A stretch of DNA of 64,000 bases, taken from contig CAWIHT010000014.1 in the NCBI GenBank assembly GCA_963836085.1, positions 248,001 through 312,000 on the forward strand. Direction: 5' to 3'. This DNA is from JAHEEL01 sp963836085. GTDB taxonomy: Bacteria > Actinomycetota > Acidimicrobiia > Spongiisociales > UBA5794. Shown here piece by piece: positions 18,808-27,458 of the stretch (position 1 is its first letter; each line of letters begins with the position of its first letter). The notes beneath the pieces are model-generated. The model searched no databases. It saw only the letters and a list, made by a program, of their open reading frames with translations, and had not been told where the DNA came from. Both the position numbers and the translations under genes were made by a program.

Positions 18808-18819
18808 ATAATCGATTAT
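18808..18819. promoter_or_regulatory. AT-rich 12-bp palindrome, possible operator
   Basis: ATAATCGATTAT is a perfect palindrome in an AT-rich island between mmsA and the MFS gene, 45 bases before the mmsA start, followed by the shorter GATATC. The location suits a repressor site for mmsA; the regulator is unknown. Confidence 0.45.
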
Positions 18820-18942
18820 CGAAGATATCATGTTTTGGCGACCGAGTCGAATGGACTTTCGCCCCTGGAGTGTGCGCCAGGACGACTGAACGCGAGTCGC
18901 GATGTGTGATCATGGCGAGCGGCCAGCATCGACCGGAAGACA

Positions 18943-20187
18943 ATGACCGAATCTGCTCCCCCAACCGAACTCGAACAAGGCGAGAACGGCGAGTTCCAGA
19001 CCGGTGACGTCGTCTCGATCGCCGCCGGACACGCCGTCCACGACACCTTCACGGCGTTCCTCGCACCGCTGCTTCCGACGTTCGTCGAGAAGTTCTCCCT
19101 GACCAACGCCGCGGCCGGCCTGCTCGCCGCATTCGTCCAAATCCCCTCCCTCCTCCAACCGGTGATCGGACACCTCGCCGACCGCACCACCCTCAAATGG
19201 ATCGTCGTGCTCGGTCCGGGCGTCACCGCGACCGTGATGAGCTTCCTCGGTTGGGCGCCGACCTACATGGCGCTCGCTTTGCTACTCCTCGTCGCCGGGC
19301 TGAGCGTGGCCGCATTCCACGCCACCGCGCCGGTCGCCGTCGGCTACCTCTCGGGGAACCGCCTCGGACGCGGCATGGGCTTCTGGATGGTCGGAGGCGA
19401 ACTCGGCCGCACCCTCGGCCCTCTCGTGGTGGTGACCGCTCTGACCGTGGTGTCGTTGAAGCAGATCGCGTTCCTGTCCCTCGCCGGGATCGCCACGTCG
19501 GTGATCCTCTATTTCCGCCTCAAGGACGTGCCGCTCCAGACCCGCGACCTCGGCGAACAGGTGCCGTGGAGAACAGCCATCGCCGGAATGCGCAACTTCA
19601 TGTTCGTGATCGCCGGACTCACGGGCATGCGAAGCATGATGATGCTGGCCGCTACCGTCTTCTTGCCGCTGTATCTCACCGAGACGGGGAGCAGCATCTG
19701 GCTCGCCGGCGCGGCCCTGTCGATCGTCGAAGCCGCCGGCGTGGCGGGTGCCTTCGGCGGAGGTTGGATCAGCGACCACGTGGGGCGCAAGGCCGTCCTC
19801 GTGTTCGGACACATCGCCGCGCCGATCGCCATGCTCCTGTTCCTCGCTGCGGACGGGTGGGTACGGATCGCGATGCTTCCCCTGATCGGACTCTCATTGC
19901 TCGCCGTGCCCCCGGTCGTCATGGCTCTCGTCCAAGAGCAGGCGCCAAGGAGTCGGGCGCTCGCAAACGGCTTCTACCTCGCAATGTCGATGGCGATCCG
20001 CTCGCTCGCCGCCGTCGCCTACGGCGCGTTCGCCGACCGCTTCGGCCTCGAGACCGCCATGGTGATGGGCGCCATCGCCATGTTCGGCGGCCTCCCCCTC
20101 ATCTGGCTCCTCTTCCGCGGATCCTTCGTGATCCCAACCGAAGATTCCTTCCCCTCAGGGGAAGGTGGCAGCGCCCCCAGGCGCTGA
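18943..20187 (+). CDS. MFS transporter (Fsr-like)
   Basis: A 414-residue protein with 12 predicted hydrophobic segments in the MFS pattern and a motif-A-like GHLADRTTLK loop between TM2 and TM3, repeated as DHVGRKAV in the second half. The opening SIAAGHAVHDTFTAFLAPLLP resembles fosmidomycin-resistance-type exporters. A GGAAG ribosome site lies 4 bases before the ATG. The last 14 residues and the stop are read from a family A repeat, so the ancestral C-terminus may have been different. Substrate unknown. Confidence 0.82.
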   Translation: MTESAPPTELEQGENGEFQTGDVVSIAAGHAVHDTFTAFLAPLLPTFVEKFSLTNAAAGLLAAFVQIPSLLQPVIGHLADRTTLKWIVVLGPGVTATVMSFLGWAPTYMALALLLLVAGLSVAAFHATAPVAVGYLSGNRLGRGMGFWMVGGELGRTLGPLVVVTALTVVSLKQIAFLSLAGIATSVILYFRLKDVPLQTRDLGEQVPWRTAIAGMRNFMFVIAGLTGMRSMMMLAATVFLPLYLTETGSSIWLAGAALSIVEAAGVAGAFGGGWISDHVGRKAVLVFGHIAAPIAMLLFLAADGWVRIAMLPLIGLSLLAVPPVVMALVQEQAPRSRALANGFYLAMSMAIRSLAAVAYGAFADRFGLETAMVMGAIAMFGGLPLIWLLFRGSFVIPTEDSFPSGEGGSAPRR

Positions 20188-20340
20188 CGGAAGGGGTCTC
20201 TCGAGATCGCCGCGAGGGAGTGATCCCCTCCGACGCCACGCGAACAGCACCGCAAGATCAGAGGGACCGAGAGACCCCCTCCGGCGTCGGCACTGCACAC
20301 GTGCACCGCCGCCGCCACCTCCCCCTGAGGGGAGGAATTG
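20144..20340. repeat. Family A palindromic repeat, copy overlapping the MFS 3' end
   Basis: A full two-half element. The first half starts GATTCCTTCCCCTCAGGGG and has a 7-bp hairpin at 20169-20175/20180-20186. The second half has CCCCCTCCGGCG, a looser hairpin around the GTGCAC word and ends CCCCTGAGGGGAGGAATTG. The MFS gene ends inside the first hairpin. Confidence 0.8.
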
Positions 20341-20379
20341 GTTGGCGACTGGCGACTGGAGACTCCAGCGGAGCTGGGC

Positions 20380-21690
20380 TCAGGCTCTGGCGTCTACCAG
20401 GGCGTCTTCGAAGGCGGTCAGGGTCTCGGCCACGTCTTCGTCGCTGTGGGCCGACGAGATGAACCAGGGCTCCTTGGCGTCGTCGCAGGGCATCACGCCA
20501 CGGTTGATCATGCCGAGCACGACTTCCTCGTAGAGATCCTCGTCGTGATGCTTCGTGTCCCGGTACTCCTTCAGTTCGGTGTCGGAGAAGAAGATCGAGA
20601 ACATCGACGGGATGCCGATGATCGACGCCGGCTCAGAGTGATCGGCGCAGATCTTCGCCAACCCAGTCATCAGCGCGTTTCCGACCTTGTCGATCTGCTC
20701 GTACGGGGCGCCCGTGGACAGTTCCGCGATCGTGGCGACGGTCGCCGCCGCACCGATCGAGTTGCCCGAGTAGGTGCCGGCCTGCATGACGCCGCCCTCG
20801 GCCCATGCCGACATGACTTCCTGGCGCCCGCCGATTGCTGCGATCGGATAGCCGTTGCCCATCGACTTCGCGTACGTGCCGATGTCGGGGACGATGCCAA
20901 AGTACTCGGCGGCTCCTCCGAGACCCATCCGGAACCCGGTCTTCACCTCGTCGAAGATGAGCATCGAGCCCCACTCCTCGGTGATGGCACGCAGACCGTC
21001 CATGTAGCCGTCCTGCGGCATGAGGCCGAATACGTTGCCGAGCACCGGCTCCGCGAGGATCGCGGCGATGCGGTGGCCGTCGTTCTGGAACAGCCGCTCC
21101 ATGAACTCGAGGTCGTTGAAGGGTGCGATCCGGATGTAGTCGCGGATCGTCGACGGGACACCAGACGACACCTCGAACGGGACCGGGGAGCGCCTGCTAC
21201 CGAGGTTGCCAACCGGCGCACCGGCCGTTGAGTAGCCGACGTAGTCGTGGGCACCGTGATAGGCGCCTTCGAACTTCACGATGAGGTCGCGGCCGGTCAC
21301 AGCCCTGGCGAGGCGGATGGCGTGCATCGTCGCCTCGGTTCCGGTGTTCGTGAACCGGAGGGCGTCCATCCACGGGATGGCGTCGCGCATCGCCTCGGCT
21401 GCCTGGACCTCGATCGCGGTCGTCATGGCGAAGACCGTGCCGCGCGAGGCCGCCTCTGCCACCGCATCGACGACCGGCTGATGGCCATGGCCGAGAATGA
21501 TCGGACCGAAACCGAGTTGGTAGTCGATGTACCGCTTGCCGTCCATGTCGAAGGCGTATGCACCCTCGCCGCGATCGATGACGAGTGTGTCTTCGTCGCC
21601 CCAGTAGCGGAACCCGCTCGAGACTCCGTTCACAAGCGCCTCTTTGGCGCGGCCGAACCATTCAGCTGTCTTTGGACCCTGAAGACTCAT
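20380..21690 (-). CDS. Class III aminotransferase (glutamate-1-semialdehyde aminomutase-like)
   Basis: A 436-residue PLP enzyme. It has NTGTEATMHAIRLARA, EGAYHGAHDY, the cofactor Asp in IFDEVKTGFR and the Schiff-base Lys in YAKSMGNGYPIAA. The fold resembles HemL, but its place opposite an aldehyde dehydrogenase-potABCD operon suggests an omega-aminotransferase for polyamines or related amines rather than heme synthesis (inferred). ATG 21690 follows a GAAGGGTGAG ribosome site; a TATGAT box is at 21752-21757 on the minus strand. Confidence 0.82.
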   Translation of the reverse strand: MSLQGPKTAEWFGRAKEALVNGVSSGFRYWGDEDTLVIDRGEGAYAFDMDGKRYIDYQLGFGPIILGHGHQPVVDAVAEAASRGTVFAMTTAIEVQAAEAMRDAIPWMDALRFTNTGTEATMHAIRLARAVTGRDLIVKFEGAYHGAHDYVGYSTAGAPVGNLGSRRSPVPFEVSSGVPSTIRDYIRIAPFNDLEFMERLFQNDGHRIAAILAEPVLGNVFGLMPQDGYMDGLRAITEEWGSMLIFDEVKTGFRMGLGGAAEYFGIVPDIGTYAKSMGNGYPIAAIGGRQEVMSAWAEGGVMQAGTYSGNSIGAAATVATIAELSTGAPYEQIDKVGNALMTGLAKICADHSEPASIIGIPSMFSIFFSDTELKEYRDTKHHDEDLYEEVVLGMINRGVMPCDDAKEPWFISSAHSDEDVAETLTAFEDALVDARA

Positions 21691-21879
21691 CTTGCTCACC
21701 CTTCCATGGGGGACCCGCGGCACGGTGCCGCGCGGCCAGGCATCAACGCCGATCATACCGGCTGGTGCCCGTCCCTGGCTCCCCAGTACGGCTGGAGCCC
21801 TTGCAGGACACAGCCAACAGGCGACGGATCGATCGACTACATTGCGGAATGACGTCGCCACATAGCAAAGGAGACCGGC

Positions 21880-23319
21880 TTGGCCCGGGATCTGGATATC
21901 TACCTCGCGGGTGAATGGACCCCCGGCACCGGGGATGAATATCGCGAGATCACCAGTCCCGGCTCCGGCGAGCACATCGCCACCGTTCCCCTGGCATCTC
22001 GGGCCGACATCGACCGGGCCATCGAGGCCGCCCGCAAGGCCCAGGACGGCTTCCGGCACTGGACCGCTATCGAACGGGCCGACCTCCTCCACCGGATCGC
22101 CGACGCGGTTGCCGACAACATCGAAGAGATCGCCCGCATCCAGACCCTTGAGCAGGGCAAGCCGTATCACGAAGAGTCACTCGCCGATATTGCCGAGGCG
22201 AACCAGTATTTCCTCAACGCCGCGGAGGATGTGAAACGCCTCACCGGGAGCGTGATCCCCACCTCGGATCGCAACAAGCGCATGTTCACGTTCCATCGCC
22301 CCATCGGCGTCTGGGCTGCGATCACACCGTGGAACTTCCCGGTGACGATTCCCCTCGAGTACATCGGCCCGGGCCTCGCCGCCGGCAACGCCGTCATCGC
22401 GAAGCCGCCGGAGTTCACCTCGTGGGGACTCCTAAAACTCGCAGAGGCGTTCGACGCCGCCGGCGTGCCGAAGGGACTGGTCTCCATCATCCCGGGTGGC
22501 GCCGAGATCGGCGAGGCGTTGGTGACGCACCCCGGCATCGACGCCATCGGCTTCACCGGATCCTCGGCGACCGGGAAACGAATCCTCTCGCAGATGGGGA
22601 TCAAGCGCTCGGTCATGGAGATGTCCGGCAACGGCCCGACCATCGTCACCGAAGACGCCAACCTCGAAGCAGCCGCCGAACTCGCCGTCTTTGGCGCCCG
22701 ATACAACGCCGGCCAGGTCTGTTGCGCGACCGAGAAGGTGATCGTCCTCGAGTCGGTCCATGACGAGTTCGTGGAGCGGGCACTGAATCATGCGGAGCAG
22801 ATCATTCTCGGCGATCCGTTTGACGAAGCCACGACGATGGGACCGCTCAACAACGAACCGACGGCGCGCAAGATGGACCTCCACGTCGCCGACGCCCGCG
22901 AGCGCGGCGCCAGCGTCCTCACCGGCGGGCACCGCGCCTCCGGGTTCCCCACCGATCTCTACTACGAGTTCACATTGATCGACGCCGTGCCGGAGGACGC
23001 CCTCGTCTCCCGGGATGAGACCTTCGGTCCGGTCCTCCCGATCGTCACCGTTCGCGACGACGAAGAGGCGATCGCCGTCACGGCGGGCGGAGACCTGGGA
23101 CTCCAGGCTGCAGTCTTCACCTCCTCGATCGACAAGGCGTTCTGGTACACCGACCGGATCCGGGCGGGCACGGTCGTCATCAACGACTCAACCGACTTCT
23201 GGGAGACGTTCCAGCCGTTCGGAGGTGCGGCGGGGACTTCATCCGGTTGGGGTCGCGGGACCATCGACGACTTCACCGACCTCCAAACCATGGTGATCGA
23301 CATAGGAAAGGCGACATGA
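21880..23319 (+). CDS. NAD(P)-dependent aldehyde dehydrogenase (succinate-semialdehyde dehydrogenase-like)
   Basis: A 479-residue aldehyde dehydrogenase beginning at TTG 21880 after AAAGGAG. The motifs PWNFPVT, GFTGSSATG, catalytic Cys in GQVCCATEK and ETFGPVLPI are clear. The usual LELGGK is replaced by MEMSGNGP, keeping the general-base Glu. Its stop overlaps potA as ATGA, so it is the first gene of an ald-potABCD operon and probably oxidises an amino-aldehyde or semialdehyde from the imported polyamine (inferred). A TACATT box lies at 21838-21843. Confidence 0.88.
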   Translation: MARDLDIYLAGEWTPGTGDEYREITSPGSGEHIATVPLASRADIDRAIEAARKAQDGFRHWTAIERADLLHRIADAVADNIEEIARIQTLEQGKPYHEESLADIAEANQYFLNAAEDVKRLTGSVIPTSDRNKRMFTFHRPIGVWAAITPWNFPVTIPLEYIGPGLAAGNAVIAKPPEFTSWGLLKLAEAFDAAGVPKGLVSIIPGGAEIGEALVTHPGIDAIGFTGSSATGKRILSQMGIKRSVMEMSGNGPTIVTEDANLEAAAELAVFGARYNAGQVCCATEKVIVLESVHDEFVERALNHAEQIILGDPFDEATTMGPLNNEPTARKMDLHVADARERGASVLTGGHRASGFPTDLYYEFTLIDAVPEDALVSRDETFGPVLPIVTVRDDEEAIAVTAGGDLGLQAAVFTSSIDKAFWYTDRIRAGTVVINDSTDFWETFQPFGGAAGTSSGWGRGTIDDFTDLQTMVIDIGKAT

Positions 23320-24389
23320 CAGCGGCTGTGAGCATCCGCGGAGTAACGAAACGATTTGGCACCGACGTCACCGCCGTCGACGATGCGTCGCTCGACATCG
23401 CGGACGGCGAGTTCTTCTCGCTGCTCGGCCCCTCCGGTTGCGGAAAGACCACCATGCTCCGCATGGTCGCTGGCCTCGAGTTTCCAACCGAGGGCAGTAT
23501 CCAGGTGTTCGGTGAGGAGATGGCGCTCCGGCCGCCCAACAGACGGCCGATCAACACGGTCTTCCAGTCATACGCCCTGTTCCCCCACATGACCGTCGAG
23601 AAGAACGTGGCATTCGGCCCGCAGATGCGCAAAGTCCCGAAGAACGAGGTCACCGCCCAGGTCGCGGAGGCCATCAAGGCCGTCCATCTCGAGGGCATGG
23701 AACAGCGCAAGCCGAGCCAACTCTCAGGCGGCCAACAGCAGCGTGTGGCGCTCGCCCGGGCCCTCGTGAACCGGCCGAAGGTTCTCCTGCTCGATGAGCC
23801 GCTCGGCGCGCTCGACCTCAAGCTGCGCCAGGCCATGCAGATCGAACTCAAGGACATCCAGGCCGAAGTCGGCATCACCTTCATCTATGTGACGCACGAC
23901 CAGGAAGAAGCCCTCACAATGTCCGATCGAATCGGCGTGATGGATGCCGGCAAGCTGCTCCAGGTCGGTACACCCGAAGAGATCTACGAGCATCCCATCA
24001 ACCGCTTCGTCGCCGAGTTCATCGGCGAGACGAACTTCATCGACGGCACCGTCACCGACGACGGCCGCATCCGGATCGGCGAAGGCGAGTTTGCCTACGC
24101 CCGATGCGATGCGCCGGCCGGGACCGACGTAACCCTCACCCTCCGGCCCGAGAAGGTCCAGATCCACTCTCGGACAGACACAGACATCCCCCCTCAGCGG
24201 AATCAGCTTCCCGCGGCGATCGTCCGCCAGCTCTACTTCGGCGAGTCGATCTACTACGAGATCAAGATCCCGGGCGGAGCGGTGATCGACGCTCGACTCG
24301 AGAACATCCCTTCGCTGCGCCGCTGGACGGCCGGTGATGAAGTGACCGTGAGCTTCCACAGGGAGGCTGCAGAAGCGCTGACGTCATGA
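23316..24389 (+). CDS. potA: Spermidine/putrescine ABC transporter ATPase
   Basis: A 357-residue PotA. Walker A is GPSGCGKTT, the Q-loop is VFQSYALFPHMTV, the signature LSGGQQQRVALARAL, Walker B VLLLDEPLGALDLKLR, H-loop VTHDQEEAL. A C-terminal TOBE domain follows (about residues 265-350). It overlaps the aldehyde dehydrogenase by ATGA and potB by ATGA. Confidence 0.93.
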   Translation: MTAAVSIRGVTKRFGTDVTAVDDASLDIADGEFFSLLGPSGCGKTTMLRMVAGLEFPTEGSIQVFGEEMALRPPNRRPINTVFQSYALFPHMTVEKNVAFGPQMRKVPKNEVTAQVAEAIKAVHLEGMEQRKPSQLSGGQQQRVALARALVNRPKVLLLDEPLGALDLKLRQAMQIELKDIQAEVGITFIYVTHDQEEALTMSDRIGVMDAGKLLQVGTPEEIYEHPINRFVAEFIGETNFIDGTVTDDGRIRIGEGEFAYARCDAPAGTDVTLTLRPEKVQIHSRTDTDIPPQRNQLPAAIVRQLYFGESIYYEIKIPGGAVIDARLENIPSLRRWTAGDEVTVSFHREAAEALTS

Positions 24390-25282
24390 CGATGCTCGAA
24401 GATCCACCACCGGAGGTCGCAACCCCCGATCTCGAGAAGAAGGCCGAACGGGCTGAAGGTTGGCGCGGGTTCTTCACGGCACTCCCCACCTACGCCTATC
24501 TCGTCTTCTTCTTCGTCCTGCCGCTGATCATCATCGTGATCTTCTCGTTCACCGAGCGGAGCCGAACCGGCAAGCCGATTCTCGGCGAGTGGACGCTCGA
24601 GTGGTGGATCAAGCTCGGCGAACCCCTCGTCCGGACCGTCGCCGTGCGCAGCCTCTGGCTGGCATTCCTCAATACGGCGTTCTGTCTCCTCATCGGTTAC
24701 CCGTTCGCCTACTGGATCGCCACCAGGAAGCGGGCGATGACCCGCAACTTCCTGCTCGTTCTCGTCCTGATCCCCTTCTGGTCCAACTTCCTCGTCCGCA
24801 CGTATGCGTGGCGGACGCTCCTCGACTCGAACGGCCTCGTCACCGAGATCGGCGAGGCGACCGGCCTCTGGGGCAAGATGCTGTTCACTGAACCGGCGGT
24901 ATTCATCGGCCTCCTCTACGGATACCTGCCGTTCATGGTGCTCCCGCTCTACGCGGCGATCGAGCACCTCGACTGGAACCTTGTGGAGGCGGCCCGCGAC
25001 CTCTACGCCGGGGCGTGGAAGGCATTCCGCAAGGTGACGCTGCCGCTGTCGAAGCCGGGGATCATCGCCGGTTCGATCCTCGTCTTCATCCCCAGTCTCG
25101 GTGCATACGTGACCCCCGACCTGCTCGGCGGGGCGAAGACCACGCTGCTGGGCAACTACATCGTCACGCAGTTCAAGTCGGGGCGGAACTGGCCGTTCGG
25201 TGCCACGCTGTCGGTGACGATCCTCACGGTGATGATGATTGCCACCGTCATCTACTTCCGGAAAGGAGGGCGGACGCTGTGA
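24386..25282 (+). CDS. potB: Spermidine/putrescine ABC transporter permease 1
   Basis: A 298-residue inner-membrane permease with six predicted membrane spans. The binding-protein-dependent transport signature with the EAA loop is at EAARDLYAGAWKAFRKVTLPLSKPGI. The SFTERSRTG region just after TM1 matches PotB-type proteins. Coupled on both sides: ATGA with potA and GTGA with potC. Confidence 0.92.
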   Translation: MTMLEDPPPEVATPDLEKKAERAEGWRGFFTALPTYAYLVFFFVLPLIIIVIFSFTERSRTGKPILGEWTLEWWIKLGEPLVRTVAVRSLWLAFLNTAFCLLIGYPFAYWIATRKRAMTRNFLLVLVLIPFWSNFLVRTYAWRTLLDSNGLVTEIGEATGLWGKMLFTEPAVFIGLLYGYLPFMVLPLYAAIEHLDWNLVEAARDLYAGAWKAFRKVTLPLSKPGIIAGSILVFIPSLGAYVTPDLLGGAKTTLLGNYIVTQFKSGRNWPFGATLSVTILTVMMIATVIYFRKGGRTL

Positions 25283-26106
25283 GTGTTCAACAAGGCACCG
25301 CGCATCGGCCGTGGGTGGACCGACTCCTGTCCCTCAACGGTTGGCTGGTCTTCGGGTTCCTCTACCTCCCGATTCTCATCCTGGTGATCTACTCGTTCTC
25401 CGACAGCCGCAACGTCGGCGACTGGGGCGGATTCACGCTCAAGTGGTACGACCGGATGTTCAACAACCCCGAAATGATGAACGCCCTCGGCAACTCGATC
25501 AAGGTTGCCATCGTCTCTACGGTCGTTGCCACCATCCTCGGAACGATGGCCGGCATCGCCCTCGACCGCTACCGGAAGTGGTTGGGGAAGCAAGCCTTCG
25601 ACGTGATCCTCTACCTGCCGGTCATCATCCCCGAGGTGACGATGGGTGCGATGCTGCTCATCTGGTTCACCCAGGTGCTCCCGATCAACCTCAGCATCTG
25701 GACGATCATTCTTGGCCACATCGCCTTTTCTGCCTCGTTCGTCGCGATCGTCGTGCGGGCACGCCTCGCGAACCTCGACGGCTCGCTCGAAGAAGCGGCG
25801 ATGGATCTCTATGCCAACCGATGGACGACGTTCCGTCGCGTGACCCTGCCACTCATCATGCCGGGCGTCCTCGGCGGTGCGCTCCTGGCTCTCACGCTCT
25901 CGCTCGACGACGTGATCATCACGGAGTTCGTTCAAGGACCGGGAGCGAACCTCCTGCCTGTCTATGTGTTCGGATTGATCAGGAGACAGGTCACACCGGA
26001 AATCAATGCCGTCTCAACTCTCATGCTGGCGATATCGATGGCGCTCGTCTTCATCTCCCTGGGGTTCCAGGCGAAATCGGGGATTGGCAGAAACAAGGAG
26101 GAATAG
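25279..26106 (+). CDS. potC: Spermidine/putrescine ABC transporter permease 2
   Basis: A 275-residue permease starting at GTG 25279, which overlaps the potB stop as GTGA; GGAGGG lies upstream. The N-terminal FLYLPILILVIYSFSDSRN and the EAA loop EEAAMDLYANRWTTFRRVTLP are typical of PotC. The longer in-frame extension to 25015 is inside potB and is rejected. Confidence 0.92.
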   Translation: MSVQQGTAHRPWVDRLLSLNGWLVFGFLYLPILILVIYSFSDSRNVGDWGGFTLKWYDRMFNNPEMMNALGNSIKVAIVSTVVATILGTMAGIALDRYRKWLGKQAFDVILYLPVIIPEVTMGAMLLIWFTQVLPINLSIWTIILGHIAFSASFVAIVVRARLANLDGSLEEAAMDLYANRWTTFRRVTLPLIMPGVLGGALLALTLSLDDVIITEFVQGPGANLLPVYVFGLIRRQVTPEINAVSTLMLAISMALVFISLGFQAKSGIGRNKEE

Positions 26107-26108
26107 AC

Positions 26109-27323
26109 ATGAAGCGAATCCTGATACTGATTGCGGTGGTGGCGATGTTCGCCGCAGCGTGCAGCAGCGACTCGGACGACGAGAACACGGACGGTTCGGG
26201 GACGGACGAGACCGCGACGACCGTCGCAATGGACGATGGCGGCACCGATCTCGACGCCGCGATCGCGGCGTGCGAACCCGGGCAGACCGACGGCGATCTC
26301 AACTTCTACAACTGGACGGAGTACATCCCGTACGGGTCCGCCGCCGAGGATTACGAGGTCACCGATCTCGTCGCGAAGTTCGAAGAGGAGTACGGCGTCA
26401 AGATCATCCAGACGTTCTACGAGGACAATGAGACGATGCTTGCGCAGATCGAGGCCGGCGGCGCGCCGTACGACCTGATCGTGCCGTCCGACTACATGGT
26501 CTCGACCATGGCAGACCCGGAAGTCGCCCTGTTGGCCCCACTGAACAAGGCCGCAATCCCGAACCTCGCGAACATCGATCCGCTGTTCACCGGCATGCCG
26601 TTCGATCCGAGCGGTGACTTCTCGGTGCCGTATCAGGCCGGCACGAGCGGTCTCGGGTTCGCCTACGAGTACGTCGATGACACCGACGGCATCTCATGGG
26701 GCCTCATCTTCGACCCGGAGATGAGCGAACCGTACGCCGGATTGATCACGATGTTGAACGATGAACGCGAGACGCTGGGTGCTGCCCTCAAGTACCTGGG
26801 CTACTCGGTGAACACCACCGATCAAGGCCAACTCGACGAGGCGACCGCCCTGCTCTCGGACGCGAACGACCGCATCGCCGCATACGACTCGGCAGCCTTC
26901 GACGATCTGCTCATTGCAGGCGAGTCCGTCGTCGCCCACGGATGGAACGGCGGGTTCTTCGGATCGTTCGACGAGATCTCGACCGATGACTACGACGCCT
27001 ATGAGGACTACGGCTACGCCGTCCCCATGGAGGGCGGCATCATCTGGGTCGACATGATGGCGGTCCCAATCACGGCCGAGCACCCGTGCACGGCGCACAC
27101 GTTCATCAACTTCATTCTCGATCCCGAGAACGGCGGCGAGTTGACGAACTACACGTACTACATGAGTCCGAACCTGGCGGCGTACGAGTACATCGACCCG
27201 GAGATCCTCGAAGATCCCTCGATCTTCCCGGATGAGGAAACGATGGCGAACCTCGAGTTCATCGCCGACGTCGGGGACTTCTCTCTGAACTACGCCGATG
27301 CCTTCGCCCAGGCGAAGGGCTAG
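26109..27323 (+). CDS. potD: Polyamine-binding lipoprotein
   Basis: A 404-residue extracytoplasmic binding protein. A signal peptide of about 18 residues ends in a lipobox AAAC, so it is membrane-anchored by lipid. An acidic, Thr-rich linker follows. The PotD hallmarks are LNFYNWTEYIP, YDLIVPSDYMVSTM and the late FINFILDPENGGELTNY. GGAGGAA precedes the ATG, 2 bases after potC. It closes the operon and is followed by a strong terminator. Confidence 0.93.
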   Translation: MKRILILIAVVAMFAAACSSDSDDENTDGSGTDETATTVAMDDGGTDLDAAIAACEPGQTDGDLNFYNWTEYIPYGSAAEDYEVTDLVAKFEEEYGVKIIQTFYEDNETMLAQIEAGGAPYDLIVPSDYMVSTMADPEVALLAPLNKAAIPNLANIDPLFTGMPFDPSGDFSVPYQAGTSGLGFAYEYVDDTDGISWGLIFDPEMSEPYAGLITMLNDERETLGAALKYLGYSVNTTDQGQLDEATALLSDANDRIAAYDSAAFDDLLIAGESVVAHGWNGGFFGSFDEISTDDYDAYEDYGYAVPMEGGIIWVDMMAVPITAEHPCTAHTFINFILDPENGGELTNYTYYMSPNLAAYEYIDPEILEDPSIFPDEETMANLEFIADVGDFSLNYADAFAQAKG

Positions 27324-27343
27324 AACCACGGGGACTACGGACA

Positions 27344-27379
27344 CGGGGGAGAGGGCGGCTTCGGCGGCCCTCTCCCCCG
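27344..27379 (+). terminator. Rho-independent-type terminator after potD
   Basis: A 13-bp perfect stem (CGGGGGAGAGGGC at 27344-27356 with its complement at 27367-27379), a 10-base loop with GGCTTCGGCG, and a short T-containing tail. Confidence 0.8.
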
Positions 27380-27430
27380 TTCTTGCGTAAATAGTGGAAG
27401 CCGGCTTCCCATAGCTACGCAAGAACGGGG
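27375..27430. repeat. 56-bp palindrome sharing its left edge with the potD terminator
   Basis: CCCCGTTCTTGCGTA at 27375-27389 pairs perfectly with 27416-27430, and the centre 27396-27409 is GGAAGCCGGCTTCC. The left arm reuses the 3' arm of the terminator, so the two hairpins cannot both form on one RNA. Confidence 0.7.
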
Positions 27431-27458
27431 TGGTGGCGGATTCGGTACCATCTCACGT

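Noticed and set aside
17375..18811. 478-codon plus-strand frame
   Set aside because: Antisense to mmsA, which has full aldehyde dehydrogenase motifs.
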